64,000 nt of DNA, taken from Nemertoderma westbladi. Lineage: Eukaryota; Xenacoelomorpha; Nemertodermatida; Nemertodermatidae. The stretch lies in NCBI GenBank assembly GCA_032718475.1, contig JAUCBJ010004634.1, positions 1 to 64,000 of the forward strand. The letters are read 5' to 3'. The position numbers and the translations under genes were made by a program. How positions within the stretch are numbered: position 1 is the stretch's first letter; each line of letters opens with the position of its first letter. Shown in pieces: positions 38,901 through 53,900 of this stretch. The notes beneath the pieces were generated by a model. The model was not told where the DNA came from and did not search any database. It saw nothing but the letters and a program-made list of their open reading frames with translations.

Positions 38901-41900
38901 CAAAGTCTAACGACTTATTTCCAATGCGGTCCCCCCAGAACTATACTCCCAGAGGAAACTCCAATACTCATTTAGCTACCACTTAAGGATGCCACCAGAG
39001 ATCCCCCATGGTTTTTCTCTTTAAAGCATTCTTGCCGAAACCAAAATTCGTCTGGCCCCCATGCGATTATTGAACCCAAGAAAAACCCGAGAGAAAGACA
39101 ATGCAAGGCCCAAGGGAATGAAAGATAAATTCAGACATTGCGTTTAACCAAAGAGTGACCTAACTACGTACGTACTATAACATTACTAGGTGGGGTAAAG
39201 GCTCGGACATTGGAAATGAAACCTCAGTAAAAAGCGACCTAAGTAACAATACTAATATATTGTATATATATACGGGGAGAGATAGTCATTTGTAGGGCTC
39301 CTCACTGATTGGTTCATTCCGGTTTAAAAACCTGTAAACCTTTGATATGAGTAGGGAATACAACTTAATTGAAACAGCGTCTGCCATAGTCTACTATGTT
39401 AAAGACTTCACCAAACGACTCTCGCCCCGCCCACTTACTATGGTTACCATTGTGCATATGTAACATATGTCACCACTGTGTGTGGTATAAGACCAGTCCA
39501 TAGACGGAAGTAATTTAATTAATTAGTATATTCTGGTTGGCGTTTGACCTTGAACCACAATAGGTAAAACCCAATATAGTAAGTAGGTGGGTTGCAGACG
39601 TTTGGTAAAGTCTTTAACATGATAGACTATGACAGACGCAACAACTAAAAAAGGTAAATAAACACCGACTAACGGCAGCAACCGACAATACTACAATTCT
39701 ACACTTATTGCTAAGTAACAAGTTGTGGGGCGAGCCGCAAAGTGAGTGTCAGGTTATAGTATTTATAATATTATTTTTAATTTGATTATTGTACTTATAT
39801 GGGGAGGGGCGAGCCATGACGTGAGTGAAAGCATATAGGTGTCATCAGCGAGTTGTCTTATCACCGTCTGTCACCGCCATACATTTTTGATTGCTAATAA
39901 CTCAGTTATTTCGTGATTTGATGAAAAAATGGGGCGAGCCATGTGTTATAATATTATTTTTAATTTGATTATTCTACTTGATGGGAGGGGGCGAGCCATG
40001 AAGTGTGTGAAAGCATATAGGTGTCTTCGGCGAGTTGTCTTATCGCCGTCTGTCGTCGTCATAATTTTTTTATTGCTAATAAATCAGTTATTCCAAGATT
40101 CGATAATTTATAATTATAGGTATTTATAATTTTATTATTTTACTTAAATCCGTCACCATTTATATTTTAAAATTTCTCCCATCACCTTACCCGTTTATCC
40201 CGCTATCACCATCTGTCCATTCTTCTTAATCCCCCACATCATCGCCTTTGCCACCACCATCCAACATCTCCCAAATTCCCAACAACATTTCGATTTTCTT
40301 CTCCATCGCTTTCTCCCGTGCACAGCTCTCCACCTCCTGTGCTCTTCTATCTCCCTCAGCCTCCATTTCCAACTCCCAATCTTCTCCCCACACACTCGAG
40401 TTATTTTTCGCCTCTTCCTCCAAATAATAATTTTTCTCTTTCTCTTCCCACTCATTTCTCGGATTCAACAATCTCTCCACCCGCGCTTCTTTTTTTTCTC
40501 TCTCGTAAATCGCAACCAGTATCATCTCATTCTCCTTATCAATCTCATCCGCTACAATCTCATTTTCTCCCTCCTCATCCATGTATAATAAATAAAGTAA
40601 ATATGTGTATAATAATAAATGTATAATACTATAAATATATAAATTTATATAACATTTTAATAATATTTATTTCAATCGATAATTTATTATATCAACAAAT
40701 AATTTAACAATTTAAAATTTTCCACCACAAAATAATAATTATTATTTAACCATGTCTGGCTCGTTACAGCGACATAGCTAGGTGTTATATTCGCGATGAG
40801 ATCAATTTTTCGCTTAAGCGCTTGTTCTTTCATGGCTTGAGGTGTTTTCATCTGAGTGCTCACATCCCCAATGAGGGTATCAATATCCTTATAATCATTC
40901 TTTTTTTCAGCACCGTCTCCCCGTTCATTTTCCGCAATCGTTGGCAACCAGATTTTTTTCTTGCCCATTTTCTTAGCGGTGACTTTTACTGCCTCGGACG
41001 TCTTCAGCTGACTAGTGTTGTTCAGCATTTCAACTTTCATTAGTTCCTTGTCCGCTAATTCATCAATCACAGCCTCAACAACTAACTTTTTAATCGGTAG
41101 AAAGTCACACCCAGTCGGAATATTGTGGCCTTCGTACTTCTGTAATTCCTTAATTATCTTGACAATTGTGTAATCTTGACATAATATTTGTGTTGTTTCA
41201 ATGGATGAAAATAACCTCGGTGTCGAAGTTGTGGCGTTGAAGTCGAAGCTGTCGAAATTACCTCTGGTGTATTCCTTGTAATATTCAATAGCTATTTTCT
41301 TATAATTGAGGAAGTCGAATAGGAATCTTATGTTCTGGTAAGTAAGACTTACTGATTCTTGCACGCCGTTGCGGCCTTTGTTGGCATCACCCCCAGCGAT
41401 TGAATCGAACGTATTTCCCATTAAATGCTTTTATTTTTATTCCTTCCTCCACAAACTCTTACCTGTAGCCACTGTTACGTATGGGGCGGGTGCCCTGCTA
41501 GTAGAGCTACTGCTTAATGGCATCATTTTTGGTTGTGATGGTTTCACAGATTCCATCAACAAATTTTGTGAAATATTAAGTGTAAAAATAATCAATAATA
41601 TTGTGCTAAAACAATGTGCGAAAAATATGAAATAATGAATTAACCCGAATGATGAAATAAAGTATTTTACGGCGTATTTATAATAGAATGATGGGCTATC
41701 GGGATATCGGGTTTATTTTAACCACTCAACCAGTTTAATCGCTATTGTCCTGCGATAATTTTTTTTGAAAAACTTCCCAAATTTCAATGGAAATATTTAT
41801 TTACGCTTAAATTGGTTGACGTAAGTGGTAACAGCTTTTCGCTGGTGATTATTGTGACCAGCATAAATTTCTAGACACATACACCAAATTTCCACAGAAT

Positions 41901-44900
41901 ATTACTCATGGTTAAATATGTATGGTAATATGGTGGTATTAACCGCGTAGCTTCTTGGAAGTTTCATAATTTTATGCATGAGCGAATTTAATTTAATGCT
42001 GGCATCATAAAACTTTCTCGTCAAATATTTACTGTAATCATTTAATAAAAATGAACGATCACGGCGAGCGAACGAATGACGTTTTAAAGACACACCCATT
42101 ATAAATATACCCATTGGCCAAAATATTATTGATTAAGCGGTATGACAATGTCAGGGCAGCTTGAGTCTATAGATAAGATCATTTTTTCAAATATATTATT
42201 CATTATTTCATTTCTTTTCGGAATTTTTTTAGGTAAAATACGCCGTAATAAAAATTGTTTCCAATGATACAACCTGAAAATTGTTACTGAGGGCCTAATT
42301 CAATTATTCCAATAAAAATTGAATTGTTAACCCCAACAGCTCGAGTGCCTGTATGTGGAATGTGGATCATATAGTCCGGCTGGGATTGACATATATAGCG
42401 CTGTGAATAGAACAATAGAGCCGTACTCGCGAATATTAATTGAGACCGGCTTTAAAATATATTTACCCGTCAATTATTTTGGAAGAATTACATCGACTTT
42501 TACCTTGGCAAAAATTGGAATCGATGTTGTCGAATGTGTGTTGGATGCGAGCGTTGCACGCAGTAATATAGATCAACTTGTAATCATATTGGCTAACAAC
42601 ACATCCAAGGAATACGTTGTTACAGCGGGCGATAAAATTTGTCAGCTTATATCCCAACAATGTAATGCGCCAATACTCTATGTTTCTAATATTTATTCGG
42701 ATGATTATTTTGGGTTTTTACCGACGAATTTAACGCCATATAGGGAAGATATTAATTCGGCAGTTCACCGTACATATTAAATATGTGACATTAAACGCAT
42801 AACATCGGTTGGTCAATACTATTTCAATACTCTTACACGCGTTTATAAAGCCTAGTCAATAGAGCATATAAATAGGATAATTTGTCAGTTCAGTAAATTT
42901 TGGTTGGCTAAACGGTTTCTAGTACAGGGTGGCTGACTGGGTATTGGATATATTTATCTACATATAATCTACCGCATCTCCTTCATCGGTATAATATTAA
43001 TTATGAATTAAATTTAAAGCATAAAGCAATATTGTAAATATATTTTCTGTACCTACGTTAATAATATATTATAATTGTAATAATTTTAATGACGGAGATT
43101 GATTGCATTTTTTGTGTTGTACTGTACTTAAGAAAATTTATTTACAGCATTTAAGCACACATTTCAATGGGTATGTTTGCGATAATTGTAATTGCCGAAC
43201 TACTTCAGAAAGATTAGCAATATTTCACAGTAATAGATGTTGTGGGTTGTCTCGCCCGAATTATACCTACCACAATTATGCGCTATCCTGTCTGACATGC
43301 TCTGATGATTTCGAAAATTTCGATTCATATTTGAACATAATTGCCATCAAAACCCTTACAATTCTCACAAACGTAAACATAATAAAAAAACAATCAGAAC
43401 CGACATTTCAACCGGATCTCAAAGTTGGTTCGCCTGTAAGCGTTACAAACAGCTCAGATATACCCAGCGAAGGTTTTCATCTCTCAAAAACATGTCACAA
43501 ATCACGCGTTCAAGAATTTACCCATTATGTGCCATCTAATGAGATGTATCCGGATGTGCCGAATTATTTAAATTATATGGGGATATATGCTTCACGCGCT
43601 TTTAACTTGATTGCGTCGACTTTTATTGATATGTTTTATAAAGTGTGGGTGATTGCTTCGGTGATAATGGAACGTGGTGATGCTAATTATACTTTACAAG
43701 ATGAATTCCATTTTACTTCGATATTCATAATTCACAATTACTTCATAATTGTGATTGATAATTACTACTTCATAATTACATTGAAAATAGCGCGGATCTT
43801 GATGTGTGGTACTCCACAGTCATTTCCCATATCAGCAAAAAAATATCGCAATTTATTAGGCGGGGTAGCGGTTGGAAACTTGTAACTGTATTGTGCATCA
43901 AACTTACTATTGTGTCATACTTGCGATTGGTATATCATTTTGGACATAGTGGTGATGCCAACCAATCAATTCCAACAAAATTAAAAAATAAACATTGTAT
44001 AATAAATGTACCGTGTAATGAAGGCGAATGTTTTAAGTGAGCGGTCCTGACAGCAAAATTTTCAAAACATATATTAGATGATCACACACTGCGCCATGTT
44101 TCACGCCAAAGTTCTTATAATCAGTATTTAGGGTTTTTTAATTTAAGCAAATTAGATTCTACCCTATCATGGAAACTAAATATTCTAAAATTTGAAAAAA
44201 AATAATCCAAATTATTTAATAAATTTATTGTATTTCGATAGAAGATTTCCTTTCTACGACAACCGAGCGCTAAATAAGCTGAAGGTAAAAGACTGCAAAT
44301 TTTATTGCTTATTGAACGTAAAAATTTAACGTCAACAAATCACATCATTGGGGTTTCCAAATTAAATATATTATTTAATGGTCGTGGGGAAAGCAATAGC
44401 GACACTCATTGTCTTCGTTGTGAGCGATGTATTCGTGGCTTCTACAGTCCAAATGAGTTAGAACGCCATAGATTGGGGTGTTGGCAAGGTGGGCGCCAAA
44501 TAGTGGATATGCCATCTAGACTGAATTTAGGTTTTACTAATTACTATAAGTCTGTGAGTACACCTTTTATAGTATATGGGGATTTCGAAGTGGTGCTAGC
44601 CCCAACAAATAATATAAAAAAATATTATATAGCCGAACTCCCTTCGGCTGCTTCATATTTGATTGTCCCCAATAGCGAATTAATTAACCCACGAAATTTA
44701 TTTTTGTCTACATTTAGACAAAATATTGATAATAACTCGGTACAGAATTTTATCGATAGTCTGGTTTTTGATTTATTTAAGTTTTATGAATGGTCTACCT
44801 TTAACACGCACCACCCCAAACACCTGGATCACACACAACACCAAGCTTACATGCATGCCACAAATTGCTTTAATTGTAAATCATTTTTTCAGGAAGATAT

Positions 44901-47900
44901 AAATCCAAGTGTAATGCATCACAACCATTACAACGGAGCTTTCATTGGTGTGGAGTGTATTTCCTGCAATAAACAATTAAGTGTGAAACGTCACCTATTC
45001 CCAGTAGTCTGTCATAATTTTTTTTCATATGATTCCCATTTAATTTTACAAAAAGGGTTCGCTGATAAGAAATATAAAAACTGGAACATTAAAACCATTG
45101 CAAAAACTGCTGAAAGGTATATCTCACTTCGCATCGATATTCCAATGTCAGAAGCACTTAGTGTGCTCAGTTATGCTATTCCGGAAAAGGATGTAAGAGG
45201 ACTCCCAACCAGCAAATCAATAACTATACATTTTATTGATTCATTCGCGTTTATGGGGTTTTCCCTTTCTGCTTTGGCTGGGTTTTTGACAAAAGATGTG
45301 TTAGATTTAATAACCATTATCCCACACATTGTGAAGCAAATGAGAAAATTATATCCAAATGTAACCAACGAAATTTTACAACGTCTTTTACGACGTTTAG
45401 TCAGTTTTTCCTTATGAATATGTCGATTCATTAAGTAAATTGGGGGATACTAAATTACCACATCCGAAAGAATTTTACAGTGAATTAACATTAACATCTA
45501 TTAGCCCTGAAGAATATACATTTGCTCATCTTTCGTGGGAACAATTTGGATGTGAGACACTTTTTGATTATTTGGAAGCTTACTTACATCTTGACGTGTT
45601 GCTACTAGCCGATATTTTCGAAAATTTTTGCGCTTATTGTACTAAACATTATTCGCTTGAGGTCTCAAACTAGTACACGATGGCGGGCGCGGGGGTCAGT
45701 TGGGACGAAACCTTGAGATATTCCAAGTCACATATTCGTCTACTCACAGACCATGAAATGTATTTAACATTCGAAAATTCCCTTAGGGGTAGAGTTTCTT
45801 ACACCAACCTTCATATTGCAAATTCGAATATACCAGGCACAGAAACATACGACCGTAATAAACCTGAAGCTCATTTATATAATTTAGTTCTTTGTTGGAG
45901 AAACTTCCTTATTCTGACTTCGAATGGTTGGACGTTGATAGTGTCGATATCATGAGTCTGGAAATTGACGATATATACGGATATTTTGCCGTATTAGATC
46001 TTGGATACCCAACGACTATTCAAGATGCCACAGCCGAGCTTCCATTTGAGCCTGAGCATGTTAAACTCGATAGTAGGTATCTCAGTCCATACATGGAAAG
46101 CTCACACATCTCACACTAAATGTACCGGCAATCTTCTATTTAATTTAATGTGCGTTTAATTAAGATACCCTAGCACCTAAAGAAGGTTCTTAATTAAGGA
46201 TGTGAGTGCTTAATTTGAGTACAAAGTTTAAAAGTAAAAGTTAAACTCTTTTCACCTTGTTGTAGGATATATATTATGGCGAACAAATTAAAAGAGAACG
46301 AGCGTAACGAGGCTTGTAAAGTGGGCGTTGCGCGAGTAAAGTTCTACACCTGTGCACTAACTATTCGTAAATGTCTAAATGACAAAGTTTATAGTAAATT
46401 GAAAAGTATATGATTTGAACAGTTTCATTATAAGTGCCTTTTTTTAATTAACAACGTATGATAGGGTATAGAAATGTTATGTATCAAAACAAACTACTGT
46501 AACATATTAATAATAACAATAACAATAACAAATTAAGAACGAATTAATAATATAAACAAAGTAATGAAACAGATTAACAAAAATAAATAAAATCAAAATA
46601 ATAAAAAAATTAATGTAACACTTAAAAATAACAGAATTAATTAATACACAAATTTAAGTAAGCATAGATTGAATTTTATAAAGAGCAACATTTCAGCTTT
46701 CTCTGCAGCCAGACGATTTCGGAGTGGTGTATAAATTATACCAGCATGGGTGAACAGCTGTTCGGATGGCACACTGCTGGGGGTCGTAGCAAGATATATG
46801 CGTGCCATCCTGAACAAAGTCGGGTACTTAGAAGAATTGTCCTTCCGCCATGCCAAAACGTTGGATGAGTTATCAATTTGCTTTTCCATGAGATATGAGC
46901 GCAGTTCGCACACCCCCTCAGCAGCCGGAGCTGCATTGTCTGATTCCATAGAGGAGGTACCCAGGTCTTCTTCCTCACTTTCTATCATTTCCTCCGCCAT
47001 GGTTAGTAAGTCACTACTACGCGCCGTATCTATTCTTGGGGCTTTGGCCACTGGGGGAGGCGATGGATCACAGAGTTTAATGGCAATACGTTCTGCAGCC
47101 TCACATGCTGAACTGCGCACGCTATCCGATGAAAACAATTTTAGTTTGCGACGTGGATCCAGAATAGCGGCCAGCTGAACTGGTTCAATACACACAATCT
47201 TGTCAAATCGTTTCTTCACAGCAGTGTGCAATGAATGCATGACAGTACGAAGCCCCATGAAGTCCGGTTCATTGTAACGACCTAAGAATAATATTAACTC
47301 CTTACTTAGAAACAATTCATCAGCAAGAGTAGCATCGCTGCCACTCAATGAGACAGTCATATCCTTGATGGGTTTAAGGATCTTGATCAGCTTGCGGAGC
47401 AGATCGATTTCAGATTTAGTGAGATTTATGTCGAAATCAACACAAAAGTGTATGTAGCTAACCTGCATTTCCAGTTGCCCCTCGACCATGTCAAAAGTAG
47501 AATTCCACCGACTATCTACATCCTGAATAAATGATAATTGCTTCGGGTCATACTTCTTCTGAATTTCGCGCAAATGATGACTGTCCTTGAAGCTCTTATT
47601 AAAGTGCTGTGAGATCTTCCGGCATTTGGAGACTGCATTGTTCCAAGATGCTTGCACTTTGATGGCCTCGCCAACTGCCAAGTGCAATTGGTGACATGCG
47701 CAATCAAGGCTAGTCAACCCCATGTCTCTGAATGCTCTGACCATGTTTGTTCCACCATCACGCAAATACAACATGCACATCTTCTTGTTTAAGACCCCAC
47801 TGCTGAAGGTCCCCATGGAACTTGGCCTCAATCGTTGCATAGTTGTGTGAATCATCAAACTCAGACACACTGAGCACAACCTTGTAGCGCTTCGCTTTTT

Positions 47901-50900
47901 TTATCAATGGCGTGCAGTGTGAGACTTAGCAAGCTAACCTTACAGTTTTTGTTTGTCCATATGTCGGTGGTGAATGAGTACTTTTCGAAGCACTGGATGA
48001 AGTTGCGTACCATCTCAGACAACTTATTATAGATCTCAGGCACCTTAGTTTGCGAAAAAAAAACGTGCTTGACTTTATCTTATATTGCTTGTGTGAAGCA
48101 TTAGGCGTCGAAAACCCAACCCCTCTACATGCAAGAAGGGCAAATCGTCAAGTGCCAGCATTTCTGCAATCAGTCGATCAACTTCCTTTGCTTCAGGGCT
48201 GTCATAGGCCCATGTCCTATTTCGATTCAGGCTTTGCTCGATAGTCAGCTGTGTTTTGACAGTTTCTCTTGCAGCAATAAAGCTAGATTAAGTAACCATC
48301 TCTGAATCTCGATCTTTCGTCATCCTCCCCTGTTCCGCTTCCAGCTCCTCCAGTTGATTGTGCTGCTTCTTGTGCACCAACCTCAGGTGCTTTTTCAGTG
48401 CAGTACATGATCCACCTCGCTTGAGCATTTTATTGCAGATTTTACATAGCCCATACTTATTCTCAAAGAAATGCCATGTTTGGCTTTTATCTACCTCTAT
48501 TGGGGAGAAAAGTTCAAATGTCGATCGCGTGTCAGCTTGTTCAAGGTTTACCATCACCTCATTACTGTTCACCAACATTACTGTTGTCTCATTACCTTTT
48601 TCCAATATTGAAGCAGCTGATACCCCACTGCCACCCATTTCAAATTCGGAAACTTCATGCAACTGGTTCTCAACCGCTGAACCAATCTCACTACCTCCAG
48701 CATCATCAAATCCCTCAAATTCCTGTGAATCCTGAAAGTAACTTTCATCAGATGAATGGCTTGATTCCATGACAAAACGTGACATATAATGATATTATAA
48801 AGGCTAGGCAATAAATTCAAGTTATAAAATTCAAAATTCAAGTAGGCTTACCGGTTCTGGTACAGAGACTATAGTTGCAATGGGATCGGGATCCTAAAAA
48901 TTGGCATCCTGATGGAAAATCCCCAACCCGATGGAAAAATATCGGGATTTTTCGAGATTTGCTAAAGCTGACTTTATATGACTTGTATATATATTGTATA
49001 AAAAAAATAATAAATTGAAATAATTCTCTAGGGGTCTATAATGTTTCAGTTCTATTTATTTATTTCTACCTTATACATTATATTGCATGTGTCTGAGTCT
49101 AACTTACCGGTAAATGTTTTATACAATAGAATAATTTTTTATTGAACGTAGTAAGAATTATTTAGGCCTATTCATATTCCCCGCCATACTGATTTTTTAA
49201 GAATGGTCGAATTGCATTTGTTTTGCGGTAGCGTTACTTATTTATGCCATTAGCTTGATCCAAACTTCAGTGGCCAAAGTTTACCAGGAGTTGGTGGTAG
49301 TTATTATTGATAACGAAAATATCAATAATTGTTGATTACCGAAAAACAATTAAGTGTTAGTTATTTGTACATATATCACCGGTGTCGTTCCCTAAAATCA
49401 GGATCCCCAGTTACAATTACAGTATATGCTATCACTGATATGTAATAAATAAACTAAAAAACATACTGTATTTGTGATAGCATACCTACATAGCGCATAG
49501 TGAAAATTGGCCAGACAAAAGCAACAACACAGTCGGTCATTATGCTAGAACCTCTACCGTTAGTTGTATAATGACAACCACAACATACTGATTACTGAAC
49601 ATAAGGCTTTAAGTTAAGGTAGATAACAATATCGGATTACTACAGTATTAGGAGGCCTACATAATGAAACTGGAAGTTTACACTATCAACCAGATACCGG
49701 CGCAACAGGCCTATCTGGTTTCGTTTATACATACTGGTCTCAGTTCGTTCATTCGTACACGGTACCTGTTTGTGATATAATCAATTGCAAGTACAAAAAT
49801 AAGCAAAGTCTCTGATCTCTGGCTCTGGTCTCCGGTATTTTTCAAAATAATTCTCTGGGTAGGGCTCTGGTTCACCGGGATTAAGAAAAACAGGTCTCTG
49901 TTGCAACTCTAGTGACATGTCTTCGTTATGGCGACAGCTGAGAAAAATCATGATATAGGATCTGCATGGGGGCATAGCTCACACGTAAGTCCAGACTAGA
50001 CCTGCGTAGAGATACAATTAGTGGATCTAGTCTATCGCCCCCTAGCGGATGTTACAACAATGTTTCCATATGTAAATTATATATATTGTCGCTTTTCCAC
50101 CAGTTCGTGGACAGTTTGAATGTTTTATTCATAAAGACAATAAAATTAATATTTATTACTGCAGGGAGTACGGGTGCCATCTTCTATATCCCCTGAAACT
50201 GATGATTGTAACTACGAATATGGTGCGCTAACGACTGCGGGATATAGAGATAAAGATAAAGGCAGTTATCTTAGATACATTTGTATGAATTCACCGGGTA
50301 AGTAGAGGCCTATATAAAACCAGATTCATTCAGCCTCTGTGCACAATTTTGGTCTCTTCTGAAAACATTGGTTGATGTGTGAATAGAGTTGGATGGTTGA
50401 CATTGACAACATCTATATCCAAGAACATCGGATTTTTCATGAAGACACTGCCATCAAGTTTAGCAGCAATAAAAATTGTTAGAAATTTATCATCAACCTT
50501 GTTTATCGGAGAGGAAAAGCAATATCAAAGGATATGAGAAACCAATAATATACCGATATGTAGCGAGATATGATATTACATGATGCTACCAATTAATTAT
50601 GAGAATGTATGCACTACGTGATATCAGAGTGTGAGGTGTGAGTTTGAAAGCATGTGAATATAAAAGTGGATGGTATCATTAGGGCCAATTAACATTGCCA
50701 TTGTATCATAGCTAATTGTTATGCGTGTAGTACATAAGAGCTTCATCTATTTTGGCCTTTAATGTAACTTCATACTCTCTTTACTCAGTGTTGCTATCTT
50801 AATTGATCACTACCGACCACCATACCTGTGTCATGATGACCTGTGTTCGTTCACCGGTTACACATTCACCTGTTTAGACAGTGCATTATTAGCACCATTC

Positions 50901-53900
50901 GTTCACCCGTTTAGGAAGTGCATTATTATTATATTGACATGAAGTTGGAGCTATATATATACGAAGGATTGTTTCATTCGTGAGGTATCTCATGATTGAT
51001 CTGTAGACTTTATTAAAACCGACCCGGTTTGTTTAAAATTTTAGATTTAAAATAATTAATTAGATAAAATAAATACTAATAAAATAACATTATGGCTATA
51101 AACTAAAATATTATGGCTATAAACTAAGTCAAGTGTGTTTAAGTACAATGCCAGTAGTAAGGTAGATTTACAGGCCATGACGTGCGAATAATCATATGGT
51201 GGTTCCCTGTAGAACTTGCAGACGCATGATGGGGGCAATAGCATATATTCTGGGAAGTCTAGTTTAGTTGAGGAGCCTGTGTTGATTTCGCCATTATAGG
51301 TAGGCAATAAAAGTTGCAAGGTTTGGGAATAAAGTATGATTGCAGCATATTGGAAGATCAGGATGCATTAATAGCAACAACACATGAGGACATTATGGAA
51401 AGTTTATTAATGTATTATTGCTGAAGTTAATGTAATGAATGATCTTTCAGAAGAGATTGATTTTTTTTAATAGAACAGATATACAGATGATATATTACAA
51501 ACTAAGTATTCTCAGCAAAGATTTAATACTTAAACTGTGATTTTCTACAACTTCCCTTTCACTTTTTGTCTGTTTTTCATTCTTGTTACTCTATTATTTT
51601 TTGTTCACAGATATACCATCGCCAGGAACCTTTGAATGCCCAGATTGCTCGGAAGGGTTAGTTACCGAATGTAAGACAGGGTTCGCCGCAGTAATGCACG
51701 AGGGCTATATGAGTGGTGCCATGGACTCGATGTGTATAAGTAAGTATGATACAATGGGTGATACAGTAATACCAATTAAACCGTGCGAACTAGGATTAAC
51801 TGGAGTTCTGACTATTCGCCCCCTAGCTGCAGACAGAGGAACTGTAAGAGTCTGTCTGTGTGCATAATTTCTAATTAAGCAATGCTCGTAGGTTACTCCT
51901 AGCAAATTTCAGATGAATCTGATGTTTGGTTCTATAATTACAGCTACTTTACGTTTCTGTTAATTCGCCCCTTAGCGGCAGACTAAGGAACTATAGAAGT
52001 CTGTCTGTATGTAGAATTTCGAAACAACTTTTGATAGACTAAATGTGTTCCAAGTTTGGTTCCATGTCATCCATGATTGAACGACTTATTAGCGTTCAAA
52101 CATTCCTGCTACACACACACACACACACAGCCCTACAAACACCCCTACAAACTAATAATAGCTGCTGGAACTCGAGCAGAGCTCCAGTGATAGTCATGGT
52201 GCTGTAGATGTTTTGTTTATAAGGAGAGTCTTTATTATAAATTTAAGATACTTAACTAACTCTCTCATTTAAATTGTCCAGAACATCCAACCTCTATAAG
52301 CGATCAATGCGACACGATTGGATGCAATTACGAATTCGGGGTATGTGAGAATGGGTTTATATCCAATGGGAAAGGAGATGACAATGGAAATGGAGACGGA
52401 TGTGAAGGTTAGCTTCATGGGATTCGATGACGCTTTATAAACTACTGTAGATACTTATATCTTAATCACACTTTACTCTAGACAATAGACAAAAAAGTAT
52501 TATAATTTATCGTCAATATTGTAGATCTCGACGCTATTGATACGGTTGTTGTGTTGGAAGGTACTGGATATGTTGTCTATGAAGATTCATTTATCTCGGC
52601 ACGGTGTGACACCAATTTCGGAACATTTGCTGAATTTGATAAGTTTGTACATTTTAGTTATAATTGAATTACATAGGCTACTTCAGATTGCTGGGACGCA
52701 AATTCATCCCTCTCAATGGGAAAATCTATGCAAATAACAGCTGATTGCTCCCAATTTGTTTTGGTTAGAACATAACATGCCTCTGTAACCTGTTCCTTTC
52801 CCTTTGTTAATTTAACATTAAGGCGAAATATTAATTCGGTTGGGGTCCAATTGTCTTCTGTTTTTTACAGCAAATGTGGCAAAGTTCTACTTTTACTTTT
52901 CCGAAACTTTATCGCTAAATCGTTAAAACTTTATCGTTAATAGCTACATCGCTAAAACTTTCTCACTTTTGGGATCGCGTTCTATAGAAATACCTGGAAG
53001 ATTCTCCATTTTAATATCATAAAATTATTCTCCAGCTACCGATGGGAGAAGGACGGTGTAGTGATGTCGTTTGAAACCGAGACCATACACTTTATGGAAC
53101 CGCTCGGCGTTTACAGTATAGTTTGCAGTTTCTACACCAAGAAATACAGAGAGTACGAATTGAGTCCCCCAGTAACCGTTCAAGTAATACAATTATGTTA
53201 GTGAATATTTAACTAGAATTTATTTATATAATGGTATAATGAATGTTAGAACGACTTCTCATCTTCCCACCATATGGTCATGTATTCGAAACTGAGTGCA
53301 ATCAAATATAACTAATTCAGAAGTGTTAACACTAATGAACCAACCCCAGTCCACACATCATTTATTTATTTGTACTTTCCTCCTGTTTCACTCTAACATA
53401 CTTGTGGCCGGTAGGTCTGCTGTTATTAGAGATGTGATATTCAACTAAAGACTGCTTGTTCAATAGAAGTGGATTAGGTGGGAGAGTAAGTTTACTCCCC
53501 TATATTATTTCTAGCGATATTCGTAATATCTCCGTTGGACGCCCCAACTACGAATGGAGGTCTGTACGAAGTAATAGACGGAAATGAGGCGCAAGTTCGT
53601 GGGCCGGATAGATTCTCTCTCAAGTGCCTCTTCGAGATGAGTAACGATATACCCGGTGGCTGCCCCAATCCTATAGAGGTATGTGGCAGATTGTTAAAAT
53701 ACTGTTTACTTTGGTATACAAAATGTTGGTATGTATAGCTACTATTTATTTAATTATTATCTTCTGCTGGTTGGTTGTATTTCCACCACATACAGTACAT
53801 ATTCTATTGGTCAAGAGACATTCGCAGTATGTCGTCTACGAGTACACCTTGTTCATAATTGTAGTTGACTATGTTCTACGCATGTCCTTAGATCATCATA

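Noticed and set aside
46750-48772. Plus-strand ORFs over the hAT transposase
   Set aside because: Antisense to a clear transposase.
49781-49975. 64-codon minus-strand ORF with a Pro/Glu-rich part
   Set aside because: Composition is suggestive, but no domain, splice sites or repeat context support it.
51056-51319. 87-codon minus-strand ORF in intron 9
   Set aside because: Protein-like look but no recognised family; kept only as a note.
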